DNA from: Polyodon spathula
Lineage: Eukaryota > Chordata > Actinopteri > Acipenseriformes > Polyodontidae
DNA: 64,000 nt
Direction: 5' to 3'
Assembly: GCF_017654505.1 (NCBI RefSeq)
Contig: NW_024472185.1
Location: 1 to 64,000 of the forward strand
The notes under the pieces were generated by a model, which saw only the letters and a program-made list of their open reading frames with translations, made no database searches and was not told the DNA's origin. Position numbers and translations under genes: made by a program. Each line of letters opens with the position of its first letter. The stretch's first letter is position 1. Of this stretch, positions 54,901 through 63,973 are shown piece by piece.

Positions 54901-57900
54901 GGCCAGGTCCTGTTGTAGGTGAGTACCCAGGGTCTGGAAAGAATGGGCATGATTTCAGAGAATACTGTGGAGATTAAAATAGGCAAGTACATCATTAGTA
55001 GTAGTAGTGCCTGTTACATAATAAATTTGAGGGGTGTTTTAGCTGCTATTGTGCATTGTTTGACGTAGACCTTTTTGTATCATTTTTTCATAGCACAGTT
55101 ATACCATTTTTTATAACATCATCTTTTTTTTTAGGATATCGTGAAACAAAACTCCCTCTCTACAGCAGTTCCTGCATAGTGTAATATTTTTTAATGCTTG
55201 TCATTTCAGATTTAACTTAAGTGTATACAGTACATGACTGAGTGATACATGCAGAAGGGTATAAAGCTTTCAGTGTTTTCAGCTTCTTTGTTCACTGTGA
55301 ATTGGTTGTAATTGATCAGTGATTTTTTTAAGGCTTATTTTGAATTCATAAATTTATCGTGTACCAATATGGTATACATCAAGTATTTATTCATTAGCAC
55401 ACAAATTGTCTCCATGTTTTAAATGTTTACGCCAGGCTGTACATACGAGCACCTGCACTTGTTTGTTGAATTTCACCCCTGGTCGTAGGGTCTGTAATGC
55501 AGGGCTGGTGAACATGCTGGGATTCTAGCTGCTGGCTGCACGCCATCATTGTTTTGGTCAAATCAATTTGGAAAACAGACGCGATTTGCCAGCTCTAACT
55601 GTCTATAGTAAATCTGTGTCTTACTGCTACAAGATTCTGTCTATATGTGAGTCCCTCACCACCACTGTTCTTGTTCAACACAAAACTGAGGCAGTGTGAT
55701 GTTCTTGAAGATTTGCTACCAGAGGTTTGTGGTACAAGTGGGGAGAATGTTGGATCACAGCGTGTTCTTTTGAATCTTAACTAGTCCTTTCCTGAGATCG
55801 CTTTTCTGAATCAGAGGGCAGTCTGACCAAGGGCCACGATCGTTGTCTTTTGGTGGTCACTGTTTTCATTTTATCTCATCTGCCCATGTTCTTGCATTTT
55901 AGATTTTGCAATTGACTTCCGTTTTTTTTTTTTTTTCTGATGATCAAATTTCCTGTTGTGTAAGGCTTTGGTAATTCAAGTCCATTGGGCTTCATCTGGA
56001 TAAGATGGAGCCTTTCCATATCTTTAGTGCTTTGATGGTGAGAGATGTCCTGTTTATTAAAAATACCTGGTCTCTTCAAAATATCAGACATAATTAAATA
56101 CTGTGATATGCCCCTAAAAACTAGTATTGTAAACAGAAAACTAAACAATTTAAACACTATTCTATTTTACTAAATGTTAAACCAACACTGTTTTCTTAAG
56201 AAATGTTTAGAATGCGTTATAGTTAGAGCTTGAACTTTTTCGGTTTTTATTTTTCAATTCTCTCCCTCCCTTTTGTAAATGTTAATTAGTTGTTGGTAAG
56301 CTGTCTCTGCATCCTAATGAAGAGAAAGCTATTAATTAAAAACTGGGTTTAAGATTAGTTTTTTCTTTGCTATAAATCAGGGGTGGGCTTGGTATCAGTG
56401 TACACTCTGTACTGGGTATTTTATGCTGAAAAGAAAATCTGTCAGGACAACTCTGTTAAACAAGTGAAAATAACAAACGTGTAACGATAAATGAGGCGAC
56501 TACAGGAATGAAATGCAATTAGGAACAGCGATTAACGTAATTTGTCACGTCTGAAATAAAACAGAATTGGAGTCAGACTCAATCAAGATATAAAAACAAG
56601 TGACGTTGTTTTGTAATTAACACGTTAACAGCTTTTTCAGAGTTTAATTAGGAAACCGAAGCATCTCAAGATAAGTTTAAAAGAAAGTTGTGATAAAAAA
56701 AAAAAAACTGAAAACTTCAAGCACTGTTGTAATTAACCTATTTTCTAATGCCTGGTGCAGTGTTTCTCTATAGGCATAGTTTAGTTTTGCATGTGGCTCC
56801 GCATGACTTTCTAAGGCAGCTCATAGCATCCACACAGAAGACAACCACAAAAACTGGAGGCTGATTCATTTCTACAGTGAACAGAGGACGTTGATTTTGA
56901 TTTGATTTGATTTTTCAAGAAGATGCATGGACTTTTGATTTACTTTTCTTTCAAGTTTCATTTCCATTTCCAATAAACACTGATTTCAACACACAAACCC
57001 TCATAAGCCCCGGATAATTCTCTTAATTACCCATCCTGTAGTTCTTTTAGGTATGTATATTTCTTTGAGATTTCACAGCTCTATTTCTGGAATGAATTCC
57101 TCTGTGTTTCTGACAGTCTGCTGTTGTTTTTCCTCAGCATGAGCGGCCACAGGGTAGTCCCCCAAGCTGCTGTGCACTTCTACTCTGCCTCCAAGTTTGC
57201 TGTGACAGCGCTGACAGAGGGAATCCGCCAGGAACTCAGAGAAGCCAAAACGCATATAAGAGCCACGGTAAGAATGAATGCTCTCATGCGTTTATTAATG
57301 AAAAACCTTCTGGCTGTACAGGGGAGTCTTCTTGGATTCCATCAACTACCTATGAGTGCTTATCCTGGGATTACCTCTAACAAGCCAGCTACTGTTAAAT
57401 GAGTCATCTGTGGCTTAACACAGTGGGCTATAGGATGATCAAGTCAGCCTCTGTTTAAGCATCATCTCTTGTTAGCACGCGGATAAATACATACTGTGTT
57501 ATATTTAATAAATGGTGGTGAGCCGTTGATGGTTTCACTACATAGCATTTGTCGAATGACATATATTAGCTAATAAGTCATTGGAAATGCCGTGTAGTTT
57601 TAAAAAAGTGACTATGAGAATTTCTGTCTGAAAACTTACTGCAAACAAACGTAGGTCCCTAACCCTAACTCTCTTACAAGGCAGTTACATGCAAGGTGTT
57701 TTTTTATCCCCACAGGATAGTGACAGCCAGATTCCAGTATTCATAGGCACTCTGAGAAACTGGGAACATGTGCAAGTGTGTGCAATGAGTACAGACCCAT
57801 TGTATTGCCAGCGCCCTTGCTTTAATGATGCCTCCTGGGATACTCCACACTAAGTTTCTTCTTCCTCTTTGTCCAGTGTATATCCCCTGGACTGGTGGAA

Positions 57901-58229
57901 ACAGAGTTTGCTTTTCGACTGCACAACAATGACCCAGAGAAAGCTGCTGCTACATACGAGAGCATTAAGGTGAGGAATGAAGTCTGAACAGGCTTTATGC
58001 AAAAATATCCCCCTCGTGCTTCCTCTGATATAAAACAGCTAATCCAGAACTGGAGTGTGTGAAGGGCAGAGCAAGTGCAGTGCAGAGGGGATAAAAGACT
58101 ACATTCCCCAGAATGCCACAGGAGGAGCCCCTGCATAAAAAGGGTGTAAACCCTGCAGTCAGTGCTATGTGCTAGGCTGTGAAGCTACACATTCTGGGGA
58201 ATGTAGTCTTTTATCCCCTATAATACTAC

Positions 58230-58323
<94 letters not shown>

Positions 58324-59408
58324 AGAAGCCATAGTAGTAGTACAGTATTTCCTGTTATATTTTGAAATGTTAAAACTAATTTCATTAAGTATATGGAAAA
58401 CTACAAAGTGGTAAGTAATTCAGTATGTTAATGTGGCATTATTCAGCAGGTTTCATTCAACTTTATGAAGCAAAATGTGTTAATTCTATATAAAGAGGGT
58501 GATGCAAAACTTTGGCCATATCTCTACGGTATAGGACAAGCTTGGCTTATCCGTTTCTTCAAAAACATTTTACGATGCCCCTTTCTTCCTCCATAAATGT
58601 GGATATTCACGACATTCAGAGTAATCTGTGTTTGTTGCCTAATACTGCAGTTAATTTACTAAAGTAAATGAGTATTGGAATCTGTTTTTGGGCTAGGTTA
58701 CTTCACTCTGAAATTAAACAGTTTTGCAGTCCTTTTATATTACCTCCCCGAATCCTCTCCACAACTGAACTCGACAAATACAAGTCCACGCAATTCTGAA
58801 AGCTCTCTTGTTTAAACACTTTTCAGAATACATGGCATAGTAATCTGAGCTAAACTTTGATCCCGAAAGCGCAGTGTGGCCTAGCAGATTGGGGTTCTTA
58901 ATTGTTCAGAGTTTGAACGGTTAATCATTAGCTCAGTGTTAAACGATTCAGATTGTTCTCAAGCGCTTAACCAGTGTCGAAAACGTGCATGTCAAATACG
59001 CACTCCGACAAGAACTAAATGTAGCTGCCCATGGTTTTGCCTGCACGAGTGCTCTCCTTCTGCTAAGACTCCTTGGCGGGTTACTGACTTGCTTTCTTTG
59101 TTCTGTGTTTCTCAGTGTTTAAAAGGAGAAGATATAGCCAGCGCCATCACATATGTCCTTAGCGCACCGCCACATGTGCAGGTAAGTAGCTGCATCTCTT
59201 TAACTCAACAGCACACCATCGATCTAAAAAGATAAAAATGTCATATTTCTGTGATTGTAGCTAGAAATGCCTGAAACATGTTTAGCTGTGGTGAGGAGCT
59301 TTCAAAAGTTGTGGAATGTCACAGTTGCAAAGCATAGCCTTTTGTTTTTTTATTTGTAACATCTAGATTGGAGACGTTCAGTTGAGACCTACAGAACAGG
59401 TGTCCTAG
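28143..59408 (+). CDS. DHRS11: Dehydrogenase/reductase SDR family member 11, form using terminal exon set A, 7 exons
   Basis: Cytosolic classical short-chain dehydrogenase; the mammalian enzyme is NADP(H)-dependent and acts on 3- and 17-keto/hydroxy steroids and other carbonyls. Exons: 28143-28274, 46121-46330, 52115-52209, 57138-57267, 57877-57969, 59116-59181, 59367-59408. All are GT-AG and in phase, giving 255 residues (human about 260, with five extra at the N-terminus). The cofactor motif TGASVGIG is at 12-19. CGRS after the second strand suggests NADP preference, and NNAG is at 91-94. Catalytic Ser146, Tyr161 and Lys165 (YSASK) follow, then ISPGLVET after the active site. Exon 1 ends in phase 0, so the 17.8 kb first intron separates the Rossmann fold start from the rest. 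A poly(A) signal AATAAA at 59662-59667, about 250 bases after the stop, suits a transcript ending here. A second set of exons 4-7 lies downstream. Confidence 0.96.
31874..32084 (+). mobile_element. Tc1/mariner-like MITE, copy 3, with intact TA target duplication
   Basis: Starts CAGCTGTGGCCAAAAG and ends CTTTTGGCCATAGCTG, flanked by TA on both sides (31872-31873 and 32085-32086). The inverted ends are about 28 bases. The central third has been replaced by an (AAT)n tract. This copy defines the element's borders. Confidence 0.85.
31923..31976. repeat. (AAT)n microsatellite inside MITE copy 3
   Basis: About 18 units replacing the centre of the MITE at 31874-32084. Confidence 0.95.
33440..33670 (-). 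repeat. Unclassified dispersed repeat, copy 2 (inverted)
   Basis: Reverse-strand partner of 7925-8195. Shared words on the plus strand here are TTACTATTTTAAATGAATTG and ATGTGTGGCCTATTAAAGTC. Confidence 0.6.
35603..35632. repeat. (TA)n microsatellite
   Basis: Short TA tract in DHRS11 intron 1, after a TG-rich lead. Confidence 0.9.
36177..36590 (+). repeat. Dispersed SINE-like repeat, copy 1
   Basis: Shares most of its length with 49925-50285, including CGTGGGTTAGGGA, AAACCAGCAGGGACTGTTT, GTAGCTTGCTGA and GAGTTCCTGGGT. It ends in an A/TA-rich tail. I do not recognise the family. Open frames here on both strands are repeats, not genes. Confidence 0.65.
38527..38540. repeat. Poly(G) run
   Basis: Fourteen consecutive G in DHRS11 intron 1. 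Confidence 0.9.
39145..39195 (+). repeat. tRNA-derived SINE relic
   Basis: TAGTCTAATTCACCTTCC then GCCTGGGTTCAAATCGGAA, the same arrangement as at 40583 with a B-box-like GGTTCAAATC. Confidence 0.35.
39949..39987. repeat. Poly(T) tract
   Basis: About 39 consecutive T in DHRS11 intron 1, possibly the tail of a minus-strand retroposon, but no body was recognised. Confidence 0.9.
40583..40690 (+). repeat. tRNA-derived SINE relic
   Basis: TAAGGTAATTCACTCGCC followed by GCCTGGGTTTGATTCTGGGT resembles the A box and B box of a SINE head. A similar but more degraded piece lies at 39145-39195. Confidence 0.4.
40862..40979. repeat. Imperfect 118-bp palindrome
   Basis: The left arm (GGATCCCTGCCTGGA...GTGTTGGTGGTTGGCA) pairs with the right arm (TGCCAACCATTAACAC...TCCAGGCAGGGATC) around a roughly 22-base loop. 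This could fold into a long hairpin or be a foldback element. In DHRS11 intron 1. Confidence 0.6.
41175..41201. repeat. Poly(A) tract
   Basis: Twenty-seven consecutive A in DHRS11 intron 1. Confidence 0.9.
42583..42652. repeat. CT-rich low-complexity tract
   Basis: Interrupted CT/TCTC repeats; open frames over it are low-complexity artefacts. Confidence 0.85.
44377..44729 (+). mobile_element. Tc1/mariner-like MITE, copy 4
   Basis: The longest copy, with both ends recognisable (CAGCTATGGCGAAAAGTTTT at the left, AAACTTTTGGCCATAGCAG at the right) and the complete interior. Flanking TA is not clear. Located in DHRS11 intron 1. It contains no transposase frame. Confidence 0.8.
46385..46560 (-). 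repeat. Unclassified dispersed repeat, copy 2 (inverted)
   Basis: Reverse complement resembles 5560-5720: TTTTCCCTATGACTATACTA and TGGTTTGCCATA occur in the same order. Immediately downstream of DHRS11 exon 2. Confidence 0.5.
47400..47680 (-). repeat. tRNA-derived SINE
   Basis: On the minus strand, a head with an A-box-like TTCAGTAAAGGCGC (about 47654-47668) is followed by a B-box-like TAGTTCGACTCC (47599-47610) and GCTCACGCCA. This is the layout of a tRNA-derived polymerase III promoter. The following body is unrelated to tRNA. A fold into an intact tRNA cloverleaf is not expected. Confidence 0.55.
49925..50285 (+). repeat. Dispersed SINE-like repeat, copy 2
   Basis: Partner of 36177-36590, same orientation. 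It differs by many scattered substitutions, so both are old insertions. Ends near an A-rich stretch (CACACTAAATTAAAAAAAG). Located in DHRS11 intron 2. Confidence 0.65.
52623..52866 (+). repeat. SINE/L2-type fish repeat
   Basis: Contains the widespread fish repeat words TTTAACAGATGCCTTTATCC and AAGGTGACTTACAGAGACTA. A MIR-like core, TTAAGTGACTTGCTCAGG, follows with ATCACACAG. It lies in DHRS11 intron 3. Confidence 0.6.
53752..55481. mobile_element. Candidate non-autonomous hAT-like element
   Basis: The 14-base ends CAGGGGTGAAATTC and GAATTTCACCCCTG are perfect inverted repeats of each other and lie 1.7 kb apart. The left subterminal part has a GGTAC-rich palindrome (ACCGGTACTCTGTACCGG), as hAT elements often do. 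The 8-base flanks (CTTTAAGG versus GTCGTAGG) match poorly, so a target duplication is not proved. The interior is AT-rich with no transposase frame. It lies in DHRS11 intron 3. Confidence 0.45.
56378..56425 (+). repeat. Fragment related to the hAT-like terminus
   Basis: Begins CAGGGGTGGGCTTGG and continues with TACACTCTGTACTGGG, which resembles the left end of the candidate hAT element at 53752. No right end was found. Confidence 0.35.
58087..58218. repeat. Perfect 29-bp inverted repeat carrying a ZNF143-like motif in each arm
   Basis: Arms at 58087-58115 and 58190-58218 are exact reverse complements and enclose 74 bases. Each arm holds ACTACATTCCCCAGAATG, close to the SBS/ZNF143 consensus ACTACAATTCCCAGAATGC. 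It lies about 120 bases downstream of DHRS11 set A exon 5. Likely a small foldback element or MITE. Confidence 0.7.
58231..58320. repeat. Long (TA)n microsatellite
   Basis: More than 40 TA units, running directly into MITE copy 5. Confidence 0.95.
58315..58523 (+). mobile_element. Tc1/mariner-like MITE, copy 5 (left end lost in a TA tract)
   Basis: The right two thirds of the element are present (ACCAGAAGCCATAGTAGTAG through GATGCAAAACTTTGGCCATA). Everything left of the ACCAGAAG motif has been replaced by, or merged into, the adjacent long (TA)n repeat. Located between DHRS11 set A exons 5 and 6. Confidence 0.75.
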
Positions 59409-62267
59409 CAACAGAGGAGGAAGCAGCTGCAACAGCAGGAAGAGCCAGCAGTTTAGGTTATTCCCCAGCGACCTCTACTGGACAAAACCTACGATCACGT
59501 TTGGGAGATGCAAGCCCTTTCTCTGGGTGTCTTGTAAGGTGGCACACGGCCCCCCCTGATTTTAAGAAAGGAAAGGACGTACCACTACAGTGTAATTGTG
59601 ATATGCTGCTGGAATCGAACATGTCAAATTTAGTGTATTGTCAGCCTTGTTTTCATGTTTAAATAAATTGTTTCGCTGCTGCTCCTGAGCGATACACGGT
59701 TGCTATGACAGCGACGATTGCAACCGTAAAGCACACGTGTGTGTGTGTGTGTGTGTGTTGTGTTTTTTTTTAGTTTATAAAATAATACATATCTTATATG
59801 AAACTGATTGTTCATAAACCTTTGACATATATTAGACCTTCTGTGTTGTTAGATGTGGGTTATTGCTTAATGGTATTGATAAAATCAATGAAGGGGTTTA
59901 ATTAATATTCTTTTCCTTTTTGTTTGTGATCAGCATAGGTCCGCTGCAGTGTTTCTTTTTAAAACGTAACCCCAATTAAACACTAAAGGCTTCAGAGCCA
60001 CATTAACCCTCTGAGGGCTGCTACTCAAACATTACATTTGTATTGCCTTATTGAAGGAGACATGAACGAGATGAAAGATGAAGCTCAATGTTTTTACAAA
60101 GACACACTGAATAGAAATGCTTGTAAAATCTAAAATGCTAAATTTGCAGATGTGTGCAGTATGGGCTCTGCAGTGTGTCCTTTCAAAGAGTGATACAGTG
60201 AGGCTAGTCAACGCCAAGAGAAATTCCTCCCTAACTTTGGGAGTGCAAAGGCTAATGCAGCAAAGATTTGGCATGACCCAGAATTTGACCAGTGGGCACC
60301 CAATCACTCCCTCTGCACTCCAAGCGGTACTGCCTTTACAAGTGGAGACACCCAATATAATGCCAATTTTAAGAGTCAGGGGCTTCAAATATAATTTCGC
60401 TTACTTTTCTATGCTGACGGCAATCGTTCTGAGGGATTTGGGGTCCTGTTACACCCATATTGTTATTGTTATTTTTCAAAAATCTCCAGACAAGCTCTGT
60501 GCTGCTCAAACCCAGGTATAGGCAGATTTAGCAGAGAACATGTCAACTCAGTGTTGGAGAAGCAGAACCTAGGTCCTCCAGAATGATCGCAGACAACATG
60601 CAATATTAAATGAAAAGAAGTTAGAAATTCGATTCTGCAGCTGTGGTTGATACTCCTGTAAGAAATCGGTGTGAAAGTGTAAAGCATGCCCCATAGTCTA
60701 AAAAGCTCATGCAGCTCATTAACTTGAATACTAAAGGAAGAGCCATTTATTAAACCCCTGTCTTTTCTCTGTAGTAAATCATCCATTCAAAAAATATTAA
60801 TAGTGGACAGTTATTATTCAGTTTGGACAGTTAGCACAACACTAACATCTCCTTTAGTCACTGTTTCTAACCCACATATGGGCAACTGTATGATTAAACG
60901 TACTACTCCTTGTTTAATTGTGGATTGTAATGATGATAATTATCAATACATTTTTTTATTGCTGCTTTGTCCTGTTGTCCCAAGTTTTTTCCTTTTTTTT
61001 GGAACATCTTCAGTTTTTATTCAACTTGGTTTGTTTTAGAGATGAAAATACGTGACATGCACTCATTCATGCATGCATGCAGTACATGTTTATACACACA
61101 GACACATACATACCCTGCAATTTCTGTTCCCCATATGGAAGTCACACTTGTATAATTGTATTCAACACTGATGAAACTTGGTACGGACATTCTTTTGCAC
61201 AAATCTTGATGACTTTAGCAGAATCACCTGCTGATATATGTACAAAACATTTACGGTCATGGGCTATAAAGCTAGGGAAAATAAAATATTAGCATATGTT
61301 AAAACAAGGGAGTGCGCGTTTGTCATGTTCAAGGGTGAAATGTATTGTGAACGAAGTTGACAACACGATTTATCTTGCAACAGTTTCCTCTATGGGTGCT
61401 GAATCAAAATATATAAAAAAAAAACCAAAAAAAAAAAACCCAGCTATTAGTTCAAGTTTGCACCTAGCTCTAATCCACATGCTGTTTTTGGGATCGTCGG
61501 TAATAGAACACCGATGACTGCGTCACAAAGGGCCCCATGGCCTGTTTTGTGGCTTCTTAAAATAGCAGTGTCATGGCCCTTGACATGGGTATGAAAAGTG
61601 AGTGACAAATGAGTGTTCTGTATATTCCCAGAGAGAAGTGTGTGTGTGTGGATAAATCCTATTGCTGTAGCACTGCGGTATTGTTAAAGTGACTTCTCTA
61701 ATTCATGCAATGTATTTTATACCACCTGATAATGCCACTTGATGTAAAGCGCAGATAGCAGGTGCAACGTTGTTGATTGTTCCGATTCTTGTTACCTGGA
61801 GTCTTGTGTTATAGATCATATCCTATGACAAGGGGTATCTCCGTGCCATTCACTTTCATTGGGGTCCCCAATCCTAGGACAAAAAGGAGCTGGATTCAAT
61901 CAGAATGGACAGTGCTACTTGCCTCATGTGACGCTGCTCAATCACACCCAAGCATTGGCAAAAATCTTCTGTTAACATTCATCAAATCTGCAATGGATGA
62001 TTTTTTTTTGTGATATGCACATAGAAGTCAATGCTATACTGTAGATGAGTTGTGGTTGCTCCCTGGTACCTGATCACTTTTGTGTGGTGGTTTAGTTCAA
62101 ACTCGCTTCCAGCAGACTAGCTGCAATTAGGCCAAAAGGTTCTCCGCTCAATAAAAGCCGGCCATAGTAATAATGTGAATGGATAAGCAGTAAGGGTTTG
62201 TAAAGCATTGCCTGCTCTTTGCTCCATGGACGATGCACATGAACAGTGTCTCTTTCTTAAATCTTAG
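59409..62267 (+). other. Spacer between the two DHRS11 terminal exon sets
   Basis: It holds the presumed 3' UTR of set A (poly(A) signal 59662-59667), a GT microsatellite and AT-rich DNA. I looked for a second TGxxxGxG exon, an NNAG exon or an exon like 52115-52209 in the plus-strand frames and saw none. No obvious promoter for an independent gene is visible. Confidence 0.55.
59733..59758. repeat. (GT)n microsatellite
   Basis: About 13 GT units, 70 bases beyond the presumed poly(A) signal of DHRS11 set A. Confidence 0.9.
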
Positions 62268-63973
62268 TGTCCTGGGTCACAAGTCCCACCCTGACGCGAG
62301 AGCCCACTTCTATGGTGCAACCAAGTATGCAGTGACTGCTCTGACTGAGTCTGTGAGGCAGGAGGTGCGGGATCAGAAGACGCATATCAGGGTGACGGTA
62401 AGCTAGCGACTGAATGATCCCTACAGGGCGCCCACACTCAAAGATGCATTGATGATGAAACTCTTATATTTAGCTGTCATTGTAATCAAGGGAAGCAATA
62501 ACATCTTAAAGTGGGAGGCCACAATGCTGCTAAACCTGCAGCGTCCCACAGTCATGCTCACAATCACCCATAAGCCTGGATTCAATCAAAATGTAAAAAA
62601 TATGTTAAAACTTACTTTGCAGTGTCAGCGTTACTTTACGTGTGTCACAGTTATTCTGTTAAACCAAGCACAGCCAAAGAAACATGAGCTGCACAGCAGT
62701 TGAGGACTGAACGTGTCTGGAGATGCCCTATGTCCTGAAGAATGACTGTGTTTCTCCGGGTGTGGTAGAGCCTGTGGTCTCTCTTGCTGGAGCTGTGATG
62801 AGCTGTGAAGGGATTGTGTTGCTGAAGTGTGTGTGCTTGTCGTTTCCAGAGCATCTCCCCGGGGCTTGTGGAGACTGACTTTGCTTACAGGACCTTTTCT
62901 CATGATCCTGACAAAGCTGTGCAAATGTACTCCGAGCTGAAGGTAAATGACTAACAAGCATCTCAAGTCTTTCCTTCATTTTTTCATACTGCCCGGTGCC
63001 ACGGGCCCATTTGTGCCTTCCACGTGAGGTCAAGAGCGGGATCATTTTTAACGACATGCTTATTCCAAAATGTCAAAGACATTAAAAAACAAATATATCA
63101 CAAAAACAGGACCGGTTTTATAAATTTTTTAGTACGGGGCTATCGAGGGTTTGTTAAAATAGACTGCATTGTGAAAGGAAAAGGGTTCATTACTGTACAA
63201 ATAAAACAGACCATTGCAACATTCAATACAAAAACTCAACCAAACAAAATACAAGGAAGGTATCTATTGCATTGAGTTTGTTAGTTCTAACTGATACATG
63301 CCTTCTCTGTTTAAATCTTACACTGTTCAGTGCAGTAGAGACACTCCTTTTCATTCTCTGATACTACAGTAACTGACTTGTTTTTTTCGCAGTGTCTTCA
63401 GGCCACCGATATTGCCAATGCTGTCGTTTTTGCACTTGGAGCGCCCTCTCATGTCCAGGTATTGTATTATCTTATGTTTTATTTAGTGTGGTTAGCAATG
63501 CAGAAATGTCCAGGATTGCTATCCAAGATTTTACACATTGTTACAGCAATAATTTGCATTGATAATCCATTCTTTTTGAAGTAATTTAAAATTAATTTCA
63601 GAATCAACATGGATATTTTTATGCTCAGCATTCATTTTAGTAAAATGCATTTTGATTTTAAAGTGATTCCCTGCACCATTTTGACTTACAGAAAATAATG
63701 CACGTGTTCCTTTTGTAAGGGCATTTGTTTGCATTGGTGAAACAATGCTACTGATTAATTAGATTTCAAATTCGCTCTTCTCTGGCATGCATTTTGAATG
63801 TCAAAAAAATCTTCTGTATCACCTGCGCAAAAAACATAACTGATCATATGAAAGACTCCACTTATAATCATAATTTGTGTTTGGGTAACTAACTGTATGA
63901 TCTGTTGATCTCTACTTTGTTTCTATTCTAGGTTGGAGAAATAATAATCAGGCCGGTGGAGCAGCTTTTGTAA
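62268..63973 (+). CDS. Second, intact set of DHRS11 exons 4-7 (terminal set B)
   Basis: Four exons, 62268-62397, 62850-62942, 63393-63458 and 63932-63973, encode a complete SDR C-terminal half ending in a stop. Lengths (130, 93, 66, 42 nt) and phases equal those of DHRS11 exons 4-7 exactly, and each has AG acceptors and GT donors. By hand alignment with set A: 26/43, 17/31, 12/22 and 5/13 identical residues, about 55% overall. YGATK preserves the catalytic Tyr/Lys, and ISPGLVET and the RPxEQ ending are kept. The first base T completes the Ser codon begun by AG at the end of exon 3. No copy of exons 1-3 was found between set A and set B. It is either an alternative 3' half spliced to shared exons 1-3, or the remainder of a tandem duplicate gene. 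The intact frame at this divergence argues against a pseudogene. The 3' UTR lies outside the window. Confidence 0.85.

Noticed and set aside
62268..62300. Loss of the catalytic serine in set B (Leu where set A has the second Ser of SMSG)
   Set aside because: By alignment with classical SDRs, allowing the two-residue longer loop of this family, the catalytic Ser is the first one, encoded across the exon junction and present in both sets.
62268..63973. Set B as a decayed pseudogene or assembly duplicate
   Set aside because: All four exons keep frame, length, phase, splice sites and active-site residues at about 55% identity, which neither decay nor a recent duplicate would give.
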